A stretch of DNA of 64,000 nucleotides from an uncultured Bacteroidia bacterium (GCA_902782225.1 CACZMF010000015.1:86867-150866); one strand, 5' to 3'. Shown: positions 36,001-45,400, counted from the stretch's first letter. Numbers and translations: made by a program. The notes: a model not told the origin generated them from the sequence alone.

Positions 36001-36038
36001 TGTACGACAGCACCCGCAGGGCCGCCAGCAAGAAGTAA
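33018..36038 (+). CDS. secDF: protein translocase SecDF fusion
   Basis: 1006 residues, SecD and SecF joined, as usual in Bacteroidota. The SecD part has NLGLDLKGGMNVMLQV at about residue 93, a large periplasmic domain (NVLRNRIDRFGVTQPSIQ, RILVELPGV), and helices from about 515 with GLVLTLGMAVDANVIIYERI. SecF begins near 690 (GVDFTGGRTYVVRF) and ends with AINDNVVIFDRIREN and TLLPMLAIAFFGGESIRG. It uses proton flow to pull proteins through SecYEG. A 60-residue Glu/Ala-rich insertion near 285-325 (VEPEAKPAEGEDLVAEE) is a lineage-specific linker. Confidence 0.95.
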   Translation: MQSKGAIRLVAILLAIACLWQLSFTAVTSFQEKKAQKAAAAKAEAFSQTPAFAKIAAEDQAYFLDSLKKNEEKRFTDSVSSQKVYFGNTFKEVKAKEINLGLDLKGGMNVMLQVQLEDLVRALSGNNVSPEFQKAIALAKERSVGSPSDFITLFAEAWKETSGGQRLSQVFGTYEMRDRIKPESTDEQVVSVIKEEAESAIANSFNVLRNRIDRFGVTQPSIQKIGNTGRILVELPGVKEPERVRKLLQGTASLEFWTTFDASEITPYLQEANALLAEYAASEEAVEPEAKPAEGEDLVAEEIKAQAEDEANLDAYKKANPLFAVLQPSGYRGNACIGFAAAADTAAVGKYLRMPEVAALFPAEFRPMWSVKPSEMMESDNIFELIAIKSSSRDGKAPLDGGVVTDARVTTNDRRGGSPSVSMTMNAEGANIWARLTKDNIGKQIAIVLDGTVYSYPTVNGEITGGSSEISGNFSMEEATDLTNVLKSGKLPAPASIVQEQVVGPSLGAESIRSGLISFIIAFILVLIYMIIFYKGAGLVADIALLTNVLLLFGTLASFGAVLTLPGIAGLVLTLGMAVDANVIIYERIKEELKAGKGLGKAVHDGYANAYSAIIDGQVTTLLTGLVLFFFGSGPIKGFATTLIIGIITSVLTSIFITRLIIDDRVNKGKNVSFEWNWSRNFLKNTHIDFIKGRKYSYIISGALILIAIGSIAFKGFTYGVDFTGGRTYVVRFDQPVTAEAVRAAVNTTFNAADPESSVEVKQFGGDSQMKITTSYKVKDESSSVDTEIEGMLFESLKGFFKEDIQLSDFTSTLENPNGIISSDKVGASIASDIKRSAIISVLLALLIIFAYIAWRFKGWNWGLGGVVSLAHTAIILIGFFSLFSGILPFNLDVDQTFIAAILTIIGYAINDNVVIFDRIRENLGLHPNDDFKDMVNKSLNQTLTRTVNTSVSTLLPMLAIAFFGGESIRGLSVALCLGILVGTYASIMIGTPIMYDSTRRAASKK

Positions 36039-36060
36039 TCTTTCAAGCATTAAGATATTA

Positions 36061-36091
36061 AACGCCGCAGCTTCCCGCCGCGGCGTTTTTT
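36061..36091 (+). terminator. intrinsic terminator of secDF
   Basis: AACGCCGC (36061-36068) pairs with GCGGCGTT (36080-36087), followed by a T run ending at 36091. Confidence 0.85.
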
Positions 36092-36120
36092 GTATCATCG
36101 TGATAGTCAATCATTTCTGC

Positions 36121-36153
36121 ATCTCCTATGCTCCCTTTTACCCCATAGGAGAT
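36121..36153. repeat. ten-base perfect inverted repeat before array 1
   Basis: ATCTCCTATG (36121-36130) and CATAGGAGAT (36144-36153) with a 13-base loop. The right arm runs into ATTAGCAACAC (36152-36162), whose reverse complement GTGTTGCTAAT is at 36570-36580, so an 11-base inverted pair brackets the tandem array. Confidence 0.55.
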
Positions 36154-36205
36154 TAGCAACACACTGACAGATAGCGAGTTAGGGAAAACGGCCGCATTGC
36201 TGCGC

Positions 36206-36545
36206 GCGAAGACGACGGGGAGGCGTTGCGGTTGTCCTCGAGAACAGGAAACGGGGAGAACGGCAGCAAAATTGTGCGCGAAGACGATGGAGAGGCGTTG
36301 CGGTTGTCCTCGCGTGCAGGAAACGGGGAGAACGGCAGCAAAATTGTGCGCGAAGACGACGGGTAGACGTTGCGGTTGTCTTCGCGAGCAGGAAACGGGG
36401 AGAATGGCGGCAAAACTGTGCGCGAGGACGACGGAGAGGCGGCGCGGTTGTCCTCGCGTGCAGGAAACCGTGCAAATGGCCGCAAAACTGTGCGCGAAGA
36501 CGATGGAGAGGCGGCGCGGTTGTCCTCGCGGAGAGTGTGTTGCGG
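36206..36545. repeat. 72-bp tandem repeat array 1 (about 4.7 units)
   Basis: Units start at 36206, 36278, 36350, 36422 and 36494, exactly 72 bases apart; the last is cut short. Each opens with GCGAAGAC (one unit GCGAGGAC), and 20 bases later the complementary GTC(C/T)TCGC, so the first 36 bases can fold into a hairpin. The second 36 bases (GCAGGAAACGGGGAGAACGG-type) are also conserved. The period divides by three and stops are few, so several frames stay open on both strands by accident. No start signal or codon pattern supports a protein. Related to array 2. Confidence 0.85.
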
Positions 36546-36575
36546 AGAAATAGCTGAAATGGCTGGCGGGTGTTG

Positions 36576-36660
36576 CTAATGGTACAGTTGCCAGCACCAT
36601 TGGCGGCAGAAGCAGGCGTGTTTCGCGACTAATGGTACAACGGAAAGCACCATTGGCGGC
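36576..36660. repeat. two copies of a 32-bp hairpin unit with different loops
   Basis: CTAATGGTACA plus seven bases plus GCACCATTGGCGGC occurs at 36576-36607 and 36629-36660, 53 bases apart. AATGGT pairs with ACCATT in each; the bases between the arms differ between copies while the arms are identical. Confidence 0.65.
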
Positions 36661-36711
36661 AACGCGGAGAATACGCGCGAGGGCTGCAGCGCGCATTACA
36701 AATAATAATTG

Positions 36712-36719
36712 TATATTTG
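36712..36719 (+). promoter_or_regulatory. -7 box of msrA, near-leaderless
   Basis: TATATTTG with only seven bases between it and the msrA ATG; no clear -33 element. Confidence 0.5.
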
Positions 36720-36726
36720 AGCCGGT

Positions 36727-37335
36727 ATGAAGGAAATCTATTTTGCAGCGGGGTGCTTCTGGGGAGCACAGCATTTTTTTGCCGGGGTGGACGGCGTGAA
36801 GGAGGCCGTGGCGGGTTATGCCAACGGAAAGGGAGAGAATCCGTCCTATGAGCAGGTTTACACGGACACCACGGGGTTTGCCGAGACGGTGCGCGTGAGT
36901 TACGACCCGGGGAGGGTCAGCCTGAAGGAACTGACGGAACTGTATTTCACCATCATAGACCCGCTGAGCCTGAACAGGCAGGGCGGAGACGTTGGAACGC
37001 GCTACAGGACCGGTGTATATTACACGGATCCGGCGGAAAGGGCCATTATAGAGGCCGTTTTCCAGGCCGAGGAGAAGCGCGTGGGCGCGGCCCTGGCCGT
37101 CGAGCTGGAGCCGCTGCGGAACTTCTACCTGGCCGAGGAGCGTCATCAGGATTACCTTGACAAGAACCCGGGCGGATACTGCCACGTGCCTCTCAAGACC
37201 TTCCGCTACCTGCGCCTGTATCAGGACCTCAAGCTTGTCCTGGAGGGAGAGCCCGACCCCATTGCCCGCATGGCCAATACGGCCGCCATGGTCCATGAAC
37301 GCATGCACTTTTCTGGACCGGGTTCTATCGCGTGA
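36727..37335 (+). CDS. msrA: peptide-methionine (S)-S-oxide reductase, 5' part of a frameshifted MsrA-fRMsr fusion
   Basis: 202 residues. The MsrA domain (about 1-160) repairs S-form methionine sulfoxide: the active site is GCFWG (Cys10), with NPSYEQVYTDTTGFAE, GTRYRTGVYY and GGYCHV following. Residues about 165-195 (YQDLKLVLEGEPDPIARMAN) are not MsrA; they match the N-terminus of free-methionine-R-sulfoxide reductase. After HERMHF the frame slips and ends SGPGSIA. Adding one T to the TTTT run at 37309-37312 would read HFFWTGFYRVIGNEL straight into the next frame. Confidence 0.88.
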   Translation: MKEIYFAAGCFWGAQHFFAGVDGVKEAVAGYANGKGENPSYEQVYTDTTGFAETVRVSYDPGRVSLKELTELYFTIIDPLSLNRQGGDVGTRYRTGVYYTDPAERAIIEAVFQAEEKRVGAALAVELEPLRNFYLAEERHQDYLDKNPGGYCHVPLKTFRYLRLYQDLKLVLEGEPDPIARMANTAAMVHERMHFSGPGSIA

Positions 37336-37628
37336 TAGGCAACGAGCTGGTTCTGGGGCCGTTCCAGGGGCCGGAGGCGTGCTTCCGAATAGGCTATTGC
37401 AAGGGCGTGTGCGGCACCGCGTGGAAGGAAGGACGCACCGTGGTGGTACCGGACGTAGAGCTGTTCCCCGGCCACATCGCCTGCTCTTCCCTCTCCCGCA
37501 GCGAGATTGTGGTTCCCGTCCGCAAGGGCGGAGAGATCGCCGCCGTCCTGGACATCGACAGCAAGGAGCTGGCCACCTTCGACGCCACCGACGCCCTCTG
37601 GCTGGAAAAAATTGCAACGCTTTATTAA
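37332..37628 (+). pseudogene. free methionine-R-sulfoxide reductase (GAF), 3' part after the frameshift
   Basis: 98 residues in the shifted frame: NELVLGPFQGPEACFRI, GVCGTAW, VVVPDVELFPGHIACSSLSR and SEIVVPV with VLDIDS. These are the core and all three usual cysteines of fRMsr (MsrC/YebR type), which reduces free Met-R-sulfoxide. The N-terminal third of the domain is in the upstream frame. Either one base is missing in the assembly and the real product is one protein of about 300 residues, or the gene is broken. Reinitiation at the ATA/GTG near the junction is possible but would give an incomplete GAF fold. Confidence 0.75.
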
Positions 37629-37629
37629 T

Positions 37630-39687
37630 ATGGTCAATCGTATTTTAGTTTTCCTGGCCCTGATGGTGTGGGGGCCCCTGTCCGCCCGGGAGGCGGTGAC
37701 GCCGGAAGTCATTATCCCTCGCGTAGCTTCCTATACGCTTGCGGACGGCAGTTTTACGCCGGCAGTCGGCAGCACTTTCTCTGTAGAGGCAAAAGGCGCT
37801 GACGGCGCGGAAGCATTCTGCGCTTATCTGGAGAGCCTGTCCTTCGTCAAAGACGGTACGAAAAAAGCCGCCATGCGCTTCAAGGTAGGGCCGGCCGTGC
37901 TCAAAGGCAAGCCGGAGGAAGCATATGTGATGACCATCGGCAAAAAGGGCATCTCCGTGGAAGCCGCCGGGTTCGACGGAGCTTTCTACGCCGTGCAGTC
38001 GCTGCTCCAGATGCTCCACGCGTCCGAGGACGGAGCCCTCGCCGCCTGCCGTATAGAAGACAGCCCAAGGTTCCGGCACCGCGGCCTTATGCTCGACGTT
38101 TCCCGCCACTTCCAGAGCAAGGACTTCATCCTGAAGCTGTTGGACGCCATGGCGCTCATCAAGATGAACCGCTTCCACTTCCATATCACGGACAACCAGG
38201 GATGGCGCATCGCCCTGGACTGCGCCCCGGAGATGGTTCAGAAGGCGGCGTTCGGCAGCAGCAAGTTTTACAACAACATCCTGTCCAGGATGCCCATCGG
38301 ATTCTGCGACGTTCCGGAAGGGTATGTAACCGGCACCGTATATGACGACGGCCGTATCTACGGCGGCTACTATTCAAAGGAGGACATTCGGGAAATCGTG
38401 GACCACGCCGCCGCGCTGCACATCACTGTCGTTCCCGAAATTGAGCTGCCCGGCCACAACAGGGAGCTGCTCCACGTGCACCCGGAGTTCTACTGTGACG
38501 GCGAACACGTGGTGGACAACGTGTTCTGCGCCGGCAACGACGATGCCCTGCGGTTTTTCGAGCGCGTGTTGGAAGAGGTGATGGAGCTGTTCCCCTCCCA
38601 ATACATCCATATAGGCGGTGACGAGGCCGACAAGGACAACTGGGCTCACTGCTCCCGCTGCCGGGAACGGATGAAGGCCGAGGGCCTGAAAGACGAGTTC
38701 GAGCTCCAAAGCTACGTGATTCGCCGCATAGACAAGTTCGTGAGCGAGCGGGGCCGGAGGATCGTCGGTTGGGACGAAATCCTCCAGGGAGGCCTGTCGG
38801 ACAACGCCACCGTGATGTCCTGGCGCGGAACGGACGGCGGCATCAAGGCCATGGAGATGGACCACGACGTGATAATGTCCCCCAACACCTACTATTATTT
38901 CGATTACGGGCAGGACGCTCCGTACAAGGAGCCCATCGCGTTCAGGTCATATCTCCCGCTGGAGACCGTGTACAACTATGATCCGGAGGATATGGGAGGG
39001 CATCTCCTTGGCGTACAGGCCAACCTGTGGACGGAATGCGTCATCGACCCGGGGCATTGTGAGCATATGTTCTATCCCCGCGCGTACGCCGTGGCGGAAA
39101 CCGGCTGGAGCCCCGCGGGCCTCAAGGATTACGAGTCTTTCCGCCGCCGTGCGCTGGTCCTCAACAAGTGGCTGATGGAGCAGGGGTACGATTGCTTTGA
39201 CCTGGAGCACGAGGCGGGCGAGCGTCCCGAGGCCCTGAAGGAAACATTCAACCTCGCCAAGGGGTCCAAGGCGGTCCTGAAACTCGGCGACGGCCCCGCA
39301 GAAGACGCGTCGATCCTCGTGGACGGATATCTCGGAAAGTGGGACATCCACTCCGGGAAGACCTGGAAGAATGTTCGCCGCAAGGAGTTCTGCGCAGACA
39401 TCGACCTTGGATGCGAGAAGGACATCCACTACCTGGGCGCCGAATTCGTGGATTATCCAATACGCGGCTACAACGTTCCGGCCGACACGGAGTTCTACGT
39501 CTCGTCCGACGGCGTGAATTACACCCGTGTGGACGTGCCGCAGGCCAGGCTGTCCACCGGCCGCAAGCACTTCCAGATCTACACCGTAGGCTCCCCCGTC
39601 AACATCAAGGCTAGGTATATCCGGCTGATATTCAACACCGGAAGCACAAAATTCGGCTGCGGAATCAGCGAGATTCTGGTATCGTAA
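37630..39687 (+). CDS. secreted beta-N-acetylhexosaminidase (GH20)
   Basis: 685 residues from ATG MVNRILVFLALMVWGPLSAR, a signal peptide. The GH20b-like domain occupies about 25-135, then the TIM barrel (RHRGLMLDVSRHF, MNRFHFHITDNQGWR). The catalytic pair is Asp331-Glu332 in HIGGDEADKDNW. The last 120 residues form a galactose-binding-like beta sandwich. It removes terminal GlcNAc or GalNAc from host glycans or cell-wall chains in the periplasm or outside. It follows the GAF stop by one base and shares no clear theme with it. Confidence 0.9.
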   Translation: MVNRILVFLALMVWGPLSAREAVTPEVIIPRVASYTLADGSFTPAVGSTFSVEAKGADGAEAFCAYLESLSFVKDGTKKAAMRFKVGPAVLKGKPEEAYVMTIGKKGISVEAAGFDGAFYAVQSLLQMLHASEDGALAACRIEDSPRFRHRGLMLDVSRHFQSKDFILKLLDAMALIKMNRFHFHITDNQGWRIALDCAPEMVQKAAFGSSKFYNNILSRMPIGFCDVPEGYVTGTVYDDGRIYGGYYSKEDIREIVDHAAALHITVVPEIELPGHNRELLHVHPEFYCDGEHVVDNVFCAGNDDALRFFERVLEEVMELFPSQYIHIGGDEADKDNWAHCSRCRERMKAEGLKDEFELQSYVIRRIDKFVSERGRRIVGWDEILQGGLSDNATVMSWRGTDGGIKAMEMDHDVIMSPNTYYYFDYGQDAPYKEPIAFRSYLPLETVYNYDPEDMGGHLLGVQANLWTECVIDPGHCEHMFYPRAYAVAETGWSPAGLKDYESFRRRALVLNKWLMEQGYDCFDLEHEAGERPEALKETFNLAKGSKAVLKLGDGPAEDASILVDGYLGKWDIHSGKTWKNVRRKEFCADIDLGCEKDIHYLGAEFVDYPIRGYNVPADTEFYVSSDGVNYTRVDVPQARLSTGRKHFQIYTVGSPVNIKARYIRLIFNTGSTKFGCGISEILVS

Positions 39688-39700
39688 ACTTAGTTTTTCC

Positions 39701-39731
39701 ATTGCCAATTCAAAGAATATTTGTACTTTTG
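39701..39731 (+). promoter_or_regulatory. promoter of the pyrG-carAB-purF operon
   Basis: ATTG (39701-39704), 19 bases, TACTTTTG (39724-39731); pyrG starts 26 bases later. Confidence 0.6.
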
Positions 39732-39757
39732 GGCCCGGCTTAGTTTTAGTGTTTTTT

Positions 39758-41365
39758 ATGAGTTCAAGTCGGAGAATCCCCAGGTACATCTTTGTAACGG
39801 GAGGAGTTGTCTCCTCATTAGGCAAGGGGATCATTTCATCCAGCATCGGCCGCCTGCTCCAAAGTTGCGGCTACAGCGTAACCATCCAGAAATTCGACCC
39901 GTACATCAACATCGATCCGGGCACCCTCAATCCGTACGAGCACGGTGAGTGCTACGTGACGGAGGACGGTGTTGAGACGGACCTCGACCTGGGTCACTAC
40001 GAGCGCTTTACCGGCATCCGGACCACCGTGCACAATTCCGTGACCACGGGCAAGGTCTATCAGGTGGTCATAGAGAAGGAGCGCCGCGGCGACTACCTCG
40101 GAAAGACCATCCAGGTGGTGCCGCACATCACCAACGAAATCAAGGACAGGATCAAGGCGAACGCCGCCGGCGGCGAATTCGACTTCATCATCACCGAGAT
40201 CGGCGGAACCATCGGCGACATTGAGAGCGCCCCGTTCCTGGAGGCTATACGCCAGCTCCGCTGGGAGCTCGGCGGCAATGCCATCTGCATACACCTGACC
40301 TATGTCCCCTACCTCAAAGCCGCGGGCGAGCTCAAGACCAAGCCCACGCAGCACTCCGTCAAGGAGCTGCAGAGCCTCGGAATTCAGCCGGACATCCTCA
40401 TCCTGCGTACGGAAAGGCACCTGGGCAAGGAAATCCTCCAGAAGGTTGCGGCATTCTGCAACGTCGGACCAGACTGCGTGGTGCAGAGCGAGGACCTGCC
40501 GAGCATCTACGAGGTTCCGCTGAACATGCACAAGCAGGGCCTTGACAGGTCCATCCTTGCCAGGTTCGGCATGGAGAATTCCGAGGGCCACGAACAGTCC
40601 CTCCAGCAGTGGGAGGAGTTCGTACGCAAGGAAAAGGAGCTGAAATCCACCGTCAAAGTGGGTCTGGTAGGCAAATACGACCTTCAGGACGCCTACAAGA
40701 GCATACGCGAGAGCCTTCACATCGCCGGCATCCACGCAGGCAAGAAGGTGGAGATACAGTTCGTCAACAGCGAACACATAGACGCCTCCAACGTGCAGGA
40801 AATGCTGACCGGATACGACGGCATTGTGATCTGCCCCGGCTTCGGCTCCAGGGGCATAGACGGCAAGATAGAGGCCGTCCACTACGCCCGCACGCACAAT
40901 ATTCCCACCTTCGGCATCTGCCTCGGCATGCAGATGATGGTCATAGAGTTCGCCCGCAACGTGCTCGGCCTCAACGGCGCCCACAGCTCCGAAATCGACC
41001 CCGCAACGCCGTACAACGTAATAGACCTGATGGAAAGCCAGAAGGCCCTGAAGCGCCTCGGCGGCACCATGCGACTGGGCGCATACGCCTGCGACCTTCT
41101 GCCCGGCAGCAGGGTCAGGGCCATCTACGGGAAAGACACCATACGCGAACGCCACCGCCACCGCTACGAGTTCAACAACGCCTACAAGGAGCGTTACGAG
41201 CAGGCCGGCATGCGCTGCACTGGCAGGAACCCTGAGAACGACCTGGTGGAGATAGTGGAGATTCCGGACCTCAAGTGGTTCATCGGCACACAGTTCCACC
41301 CGGAGTACTCGTCCACTGTGCTTTCCCCGCACCCCCTTTTCATGGACTTTATCAATGTCTTGTAG
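39758..41365 (+). CDS. pyrG: CTP synthase
   Basis: 535 residues; the ATG of MSSSRRIPRYIFVTGGVVSSLGKG is chosen over a GTG nine bases earlier. The amidoligase domain (1-270) has the ATP loop and DPYINIDPGTLNPYEHGEC; the glutaminase domain (about 295-535) has GFGSRGIDGK, the Cys nucleophile in FGICLGMQ, and FHPEYSS. It makes CTP from UTP, glutamine and ATP. It is first of four linked genes; carA follows three bases after the stop. Confidence 0.96.
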   Translation: MSSSRRIPRYIFVTGGVVSSLGKGIISSSIGRLLQSCGYSVTIQKFDPYINIDPGTLNPYEHGECYVTEDGVETDLDLGHYERFTGIRTTVHNSVTTGKVYQVVIEKERRGDYLGKTIQVVPHITNEIKDRIKANAAGGEFDFIITEIGGTIGDIESAPFLEAIRQLRWELGGNAICIHLTYVPYLKAAGELKTKPTQHSVKELQSLGIQPDILILRTERHLGKEILQKVAAFCNVGPDCVVQSEDLPSIYEVPLNMHKQGLDRSILARFGMENSEGHEQSLQQWEEFVRKEKELKSTVKVGLVGKYDLQDAYKSIRESLHIAGIHAGKKVEIQFVNSEHIDASNVQEMLTGYDGIVICPGFGSRGIDGKIEAVHYARTHNIPTFGICLGMQMMVIEFARNVLGLNGAHSSEIDPATPYNVIDLMESQKALKRLGGTMRLGAYACDLLPGSRVRAIYGKDTIRERHRHRYEFNNAYKERYEQAGMRCTGRNPENDLVEIVEIPDLKWFIGTQFHPEYSSTVLSPHPLFMDFINVL

Positions 41366-41368
41366 ATA

Positions 41369-42448
41369 ATGGAAGACGCAAAACTGATACTGGAAGACGG
41401 GTCTGTCTTCCCCGCCAAATCCTTCGGGCACCGGAAATCCGTCTCCGGCGAGCTGGTATTCTATACCGCGATGACCGGCTACCCCGAGAGCCTGACAGAC
41501 CCCTCCTACAAGGGCCAGATCCTGGTCCCGACCTACCCTATGATAGGCAATTACGGCGTCCCGCCCCAGGACAGGGTGGACGGCGTATCCAAATACTTCG
41601 AGTCTGAAAAGATACAGTGTACCGCGCTGGTCATCTCCGATTACTCGGAACACAGCAGCCACTGGGACTCCTGCGAAAGCCTGGGAGCGTGGCTCAAGTC
41701 CGAGCAGGTCCCAGGCCTTTGCGGCGTTGACACCCGAGCCCTGACAAAGAAGCTCCGCGAGGAGGGCTCCATGCTGGGAAAGATAGTCTTCGGCGATGAG
41801 GATGTCCCCTTCTACGACCCCGACAAGGACAACCTCGTAGCGATGGTATCTTCCAGGGAAACAATGCAATACGGCACCGGAAAGTACAAGGTGCTGCTGG
41901 TGGACTGCGGCATGAAGAACAACATCCTCCGCTGCCTCCTCAAGCACGACGTAACCGTCAAGCGCGTCCCCTGGGACTACGACTTCACCAAGGAAGATTA
42001 CGACGGCCTCTTCATCTCCAACGGCCCCGGCGACCCGGTGATGTGCGAGTCAACCATCAACAACCTCCGCAAAGCCATCAAGGAAGACCGGCCCATCATG
42101 GGCATCTGCCTCGGCAACCAGCTTCTGGCACTCGCCGCCGGCGCCCGTACCTACAAACTGAAGTACGGCCACCGTTCCCACAACCAGCCGGTGAAGGTCC
42201 CAGGATCGCACCGCTGTTTCATCACCTCGCAGAACCACGGCTTCGCGATAGACGAGAGCACCCTCCCGCCGGACTGGGAACCTATGTTTACCAACCTCAA
42301 CGACGGCACCAACGAGGGCATCAGGCACATCTCCAAGCCCTTCTTCTCCACACAGTTCCATCCGGAAGCGTCCAGCGGCCCGGTAGATACCGAGTCCCTG
42401 TTCTCCGCCTTCATCGACAACATCAGGAAATACAGAAATGAGAGATAA
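41369..42448 (+). CDS. carA: carbamoyl-phosphate synthase small subunit
   Basis: 359 residues. The N-terminal domain reads LILEDGSVFPAKSFGH, with TGYPESLTDPSYKGQIL and the conserved GVDTRALTKKLRE. The C-terminal class I glutaminase has SNGPGDP, the nucleophile Cys in MGICLGNQLLALAAG, and FHPEASSGP. It releases ammonia from glutamine for CarB. Its stop overlaps carB by 11 bases, so the two subunits are coupled in translation. Confidence 0.96.
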   Translation: MEDAKLILEDGSVFPAKSFGHRKSVSGELVFYTAMTGYPESLTDPSYKGQILVPTYPMIGNYGVPPQDRVDGVSKYFESEKIQCTALVISDYSEHSSHWDSCESLGAWLKSEQVPGLCGVDTRALTKKLREEGSMLGKIVFGDEDVPFYDPDKDNLVAMVSSRETMQYGTGKYKVLLVDCGMKNNILRCLLKHDVTVKRVPWDYDFTKEDYDGLFISNGPGDPVMCESTINNLRKAIKEDRPIMGICLGNQLLALAAGARTYKLKYGHRSHNQPVKVPGSHRCFITSQNHGFAIDESTLPPDWEPMFTNLNDGTNEGIRHISKPFFSTQFHPEASSGPVDTESLFSAFIDNIRKYRNER

Positions 42449-45400
42449 CAGCATAAAAACGGTACTCCTTCTCGGCTCGGGCGCGCTCAAGATAGGCCAG
42501 TCCGGAGAGTTCGACTATTCCGGCTCCCAGGCCCTCAAGGCCCTGCGGGAAGAGGGAATAAAGACCGTCCTGGTCAACCCCAACGTGGCCACAGTACAGA
42601 CCTCCGAGGGCATCGCTGACAAGACCTACTTCCTGCCGGTGACGCCGGATTTCGTCACGAAGGTGATAGTCAAGGAACGTCCGGATGCAATAATGCTCTC
42701 CTTCGGCGGCCAGACGGCGCTCAACTGCGGCGTGGAGCTGTACAACAGCGGCGTGCTGCGCCGGTACGGCGTGAGGGTGCTCGGCACCCCCGTGGAGGCC
42801 ATCGTCAAGACTGAGGACCGAGACCTCTTCGCCCACAAGATGAAGGAGATAGGCGTGAAGACGCCGGACAGCGTGGCCGTGGAATCGGTGGAACAGGCAC
42901 TGGAGGTCGTGGGAAAGATAGGCTACCCCGTGATCGTCCGTGCGGCATACACGCTCGGTGGCCTGGGTTCCGGCTTCTGCTCCAACGATACGGAGCTCCG
43001 CGAACTCGCGGCTACCGCATTCTCGTACTCCCCGCAGATCCTCGTGGAGAAGTCTCTTAAGGGATGGAAGGAGATCGAGTATGAAGTGGTGCGCGACAAG
43101 TACGACAACTGCATCACCGTCTGCAACATGGAGAACTTCGACCCCCTCGGAATACACACCGGGGAGAGCATCGTCGTGGCCCCGTCGCAGACACTGAGCG
43201 ACCACGAGTACCACATGCTGCGGGAGACCGCCATACGCATCGTGCGCCATATGGGCATCGTGGGCGAATGCAACGTGCAGTACGCCCTGGACCCGGAATC
43301 TGACGACTACAGGGTCATCGAGGTGAACGCGCGCCTCAGCCGCTCCTCCGCCCTTGCGTCCAAGGCTACGGGCTATCCGCTGGCCTTCGTGGCCGCCAAG
43401 CTCGGCCTCGGCTACGGTCTGGACGAAATCCCCAACGCCGTGACCAAGGTGACGTCCGCCTGCTTCGAGCCGGCGCTGGACTACGTAGTCTGCAAGATCC
43501 CCCGCTGGGACCTCGGCAAGTTCGAAGGCGTCTCCAATCTGCTGGGCTCGTCCATGAAGTCCGTGGGCGAGGTCATGGCCATAGGCCGCACCTTCGAGGA
43601 GGCCATCCAGAAGGGCCTCAGGATGACGGGCAACGGGCTCCGCGGCTTCGTCTGCAACCCCATTTCCGTACCCGACGTGGAATACGAACTCGCCAACCCC
43701 TCCGACAAGCGCATCCTTGCCATAGAGCAGGCCTTCCGCGCCGGAATGACGGTTGACCAGATCCACGCCATAACGATGATAGACAAGTGGTTCCTGTACC
43801 GCCTGGAGGCCATCCACGACTTCGTACAGGAGCTCAAGGCCGTGGAGAGCGAGGACAAGCTGGACTCCGAAACCCTGCTCCGCGCAAAGCGGCTGGGCTT
43901 CTCCGACTGGCAGATAGGCAACCTCATCATGCCGGGCGCGAACATAGACACCCACGAGCGCGGCTACATGATCCGCAGGCTCCGCAAGTCACGCGGCATC
44001 CTGCCGTGCGTCAAGCAGATAGACACGCTCGCCGGCGAGTACCCCGCACTCACGAACTACCTGTACCTCACCTACTCCGGCTGCGAGAACGACATCAGCC
44101 ACGAGAAGGACGGCAAGTCCGTCATCGTGCTGGGCAGCGGCGCCTACAGGATAGGCAGCAGCGTGGAGTTCGACTGGAGCTCCGTTACGGCCGTCAAGAA
44201 GATCCAGGAGCTGGGCTACAGGGCCATAATGATCAACTACAACCCCGAGACCGTCAGCACGGACTACGACGTCTGCGACCGCCTCTACTTCGACGAGCTC
44301 TCCCTGGAGAGGGTGCTGGATATCTGCGAGATGGAACAGCCGCTGGGCGTCATTGTCTCTACCGGCGGCCAGATTCCCAACAACCTGGCAATGCCGCTGG
44401 CGCGCATGGGCGTGCGCATCCTGGGCACGTCCGCCGAGTCCATCGACATGGCGGAGGACCGCGAGAAGTTCTCCCGCCTCTGCGACTCCATCGGCGTGGA
44501 CCAGCCGCACTGGAAGGAGCTGGACAGCATCGAGGACATATATTCCTTTGCTGACGAGGTTGGCCTCCCCATCATGATACGCCCGTCGTACGTCCTTTCC
44601 GGCGCCGCCATGAAGGTGGTCACGAGCCGCGAGGAGCTGCGCGACGCCCTCACCAACGCCGCCGTCGTGAGCCCGGAGCACCCTGTCGTGGCCACGGAGT
44701 TCATCTCCAGGGCCAAGGAGGTGGAGATCGACGCCGTGGCGCAGCGGGGCCAGATAAAGTGCTACGCCATCAGCGAGCACGTGGAGTTCGCCGGCGTCCA
44801 TTCGGGAGACGCAACCGTGGTCTTCCCCGCCCAGAAACTCTATTACGAGACCATACGCCGCATCAAGCGCATCTCCTCAAAGATAGCGGCGGCGCTGAAC
44901 ATTTCAGGCCCCTTCAACATCCAGTTCCTCGCCCGCGACAACTCGCTGCGCGTGATTGAATGCAACCTGCGTGCGTCCAGGAGCTTCCCCTTCGTGTCCA
45001 AGATCACCAAGTTCAACTTCATCGGCATGGCGACCGAGATCATGCTGGGGAAGGACGTGGAGCCGTACGGCAAGTCGTTCGCGGACATCGACTACGTGGG
45101 CGTGAAGTGCTCGCAGTTCTCTTTCGCCCGTCTGCTGCATGCGGACCCCATACTCGGCGTTGACATGGCCTCCACCGGCGAGGTCGCATGCATCGGCGAC
45201 AACTACTACGAGGCCCTGCTGAAGGGCATGCTGTCCGTCGGATACACCATTCCGCCGAGGGACAAGGGCGTCCTGATTTCGTCCGGTCCCGCCCAGTCCA
45301 AGGCCGAGCTGCTCGAGGCGACCCGCCTGCTGACGGACCACGGATACACCATCTACGCCACCTCCGGAACGGCCACATACCTGCAGCAGAACGGCATAGA

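Noticed and set aside
36206-36545. CRISPR array with 36-base repeats and 36-base spacers
   Set aside because: The alternate 36-base segments are nearly as conserved as the palindromic ones, there are no variable spacers, and no cas genes are present. The same holds for 47113-47458.
36058-37617. 519-codon minus-strand open frame across array 1 and msrA
   Set aside because: It is the product of an in-frame repeat and the antisense of a real gene; no start signal, no family pattern.
39836-41947. 703-codon minus-strand open frame opposite pyrG and carA
   Set aside because: Shadow frame of two clearly identified genes in GC-rich sequence; composition is typical of antisense translation.
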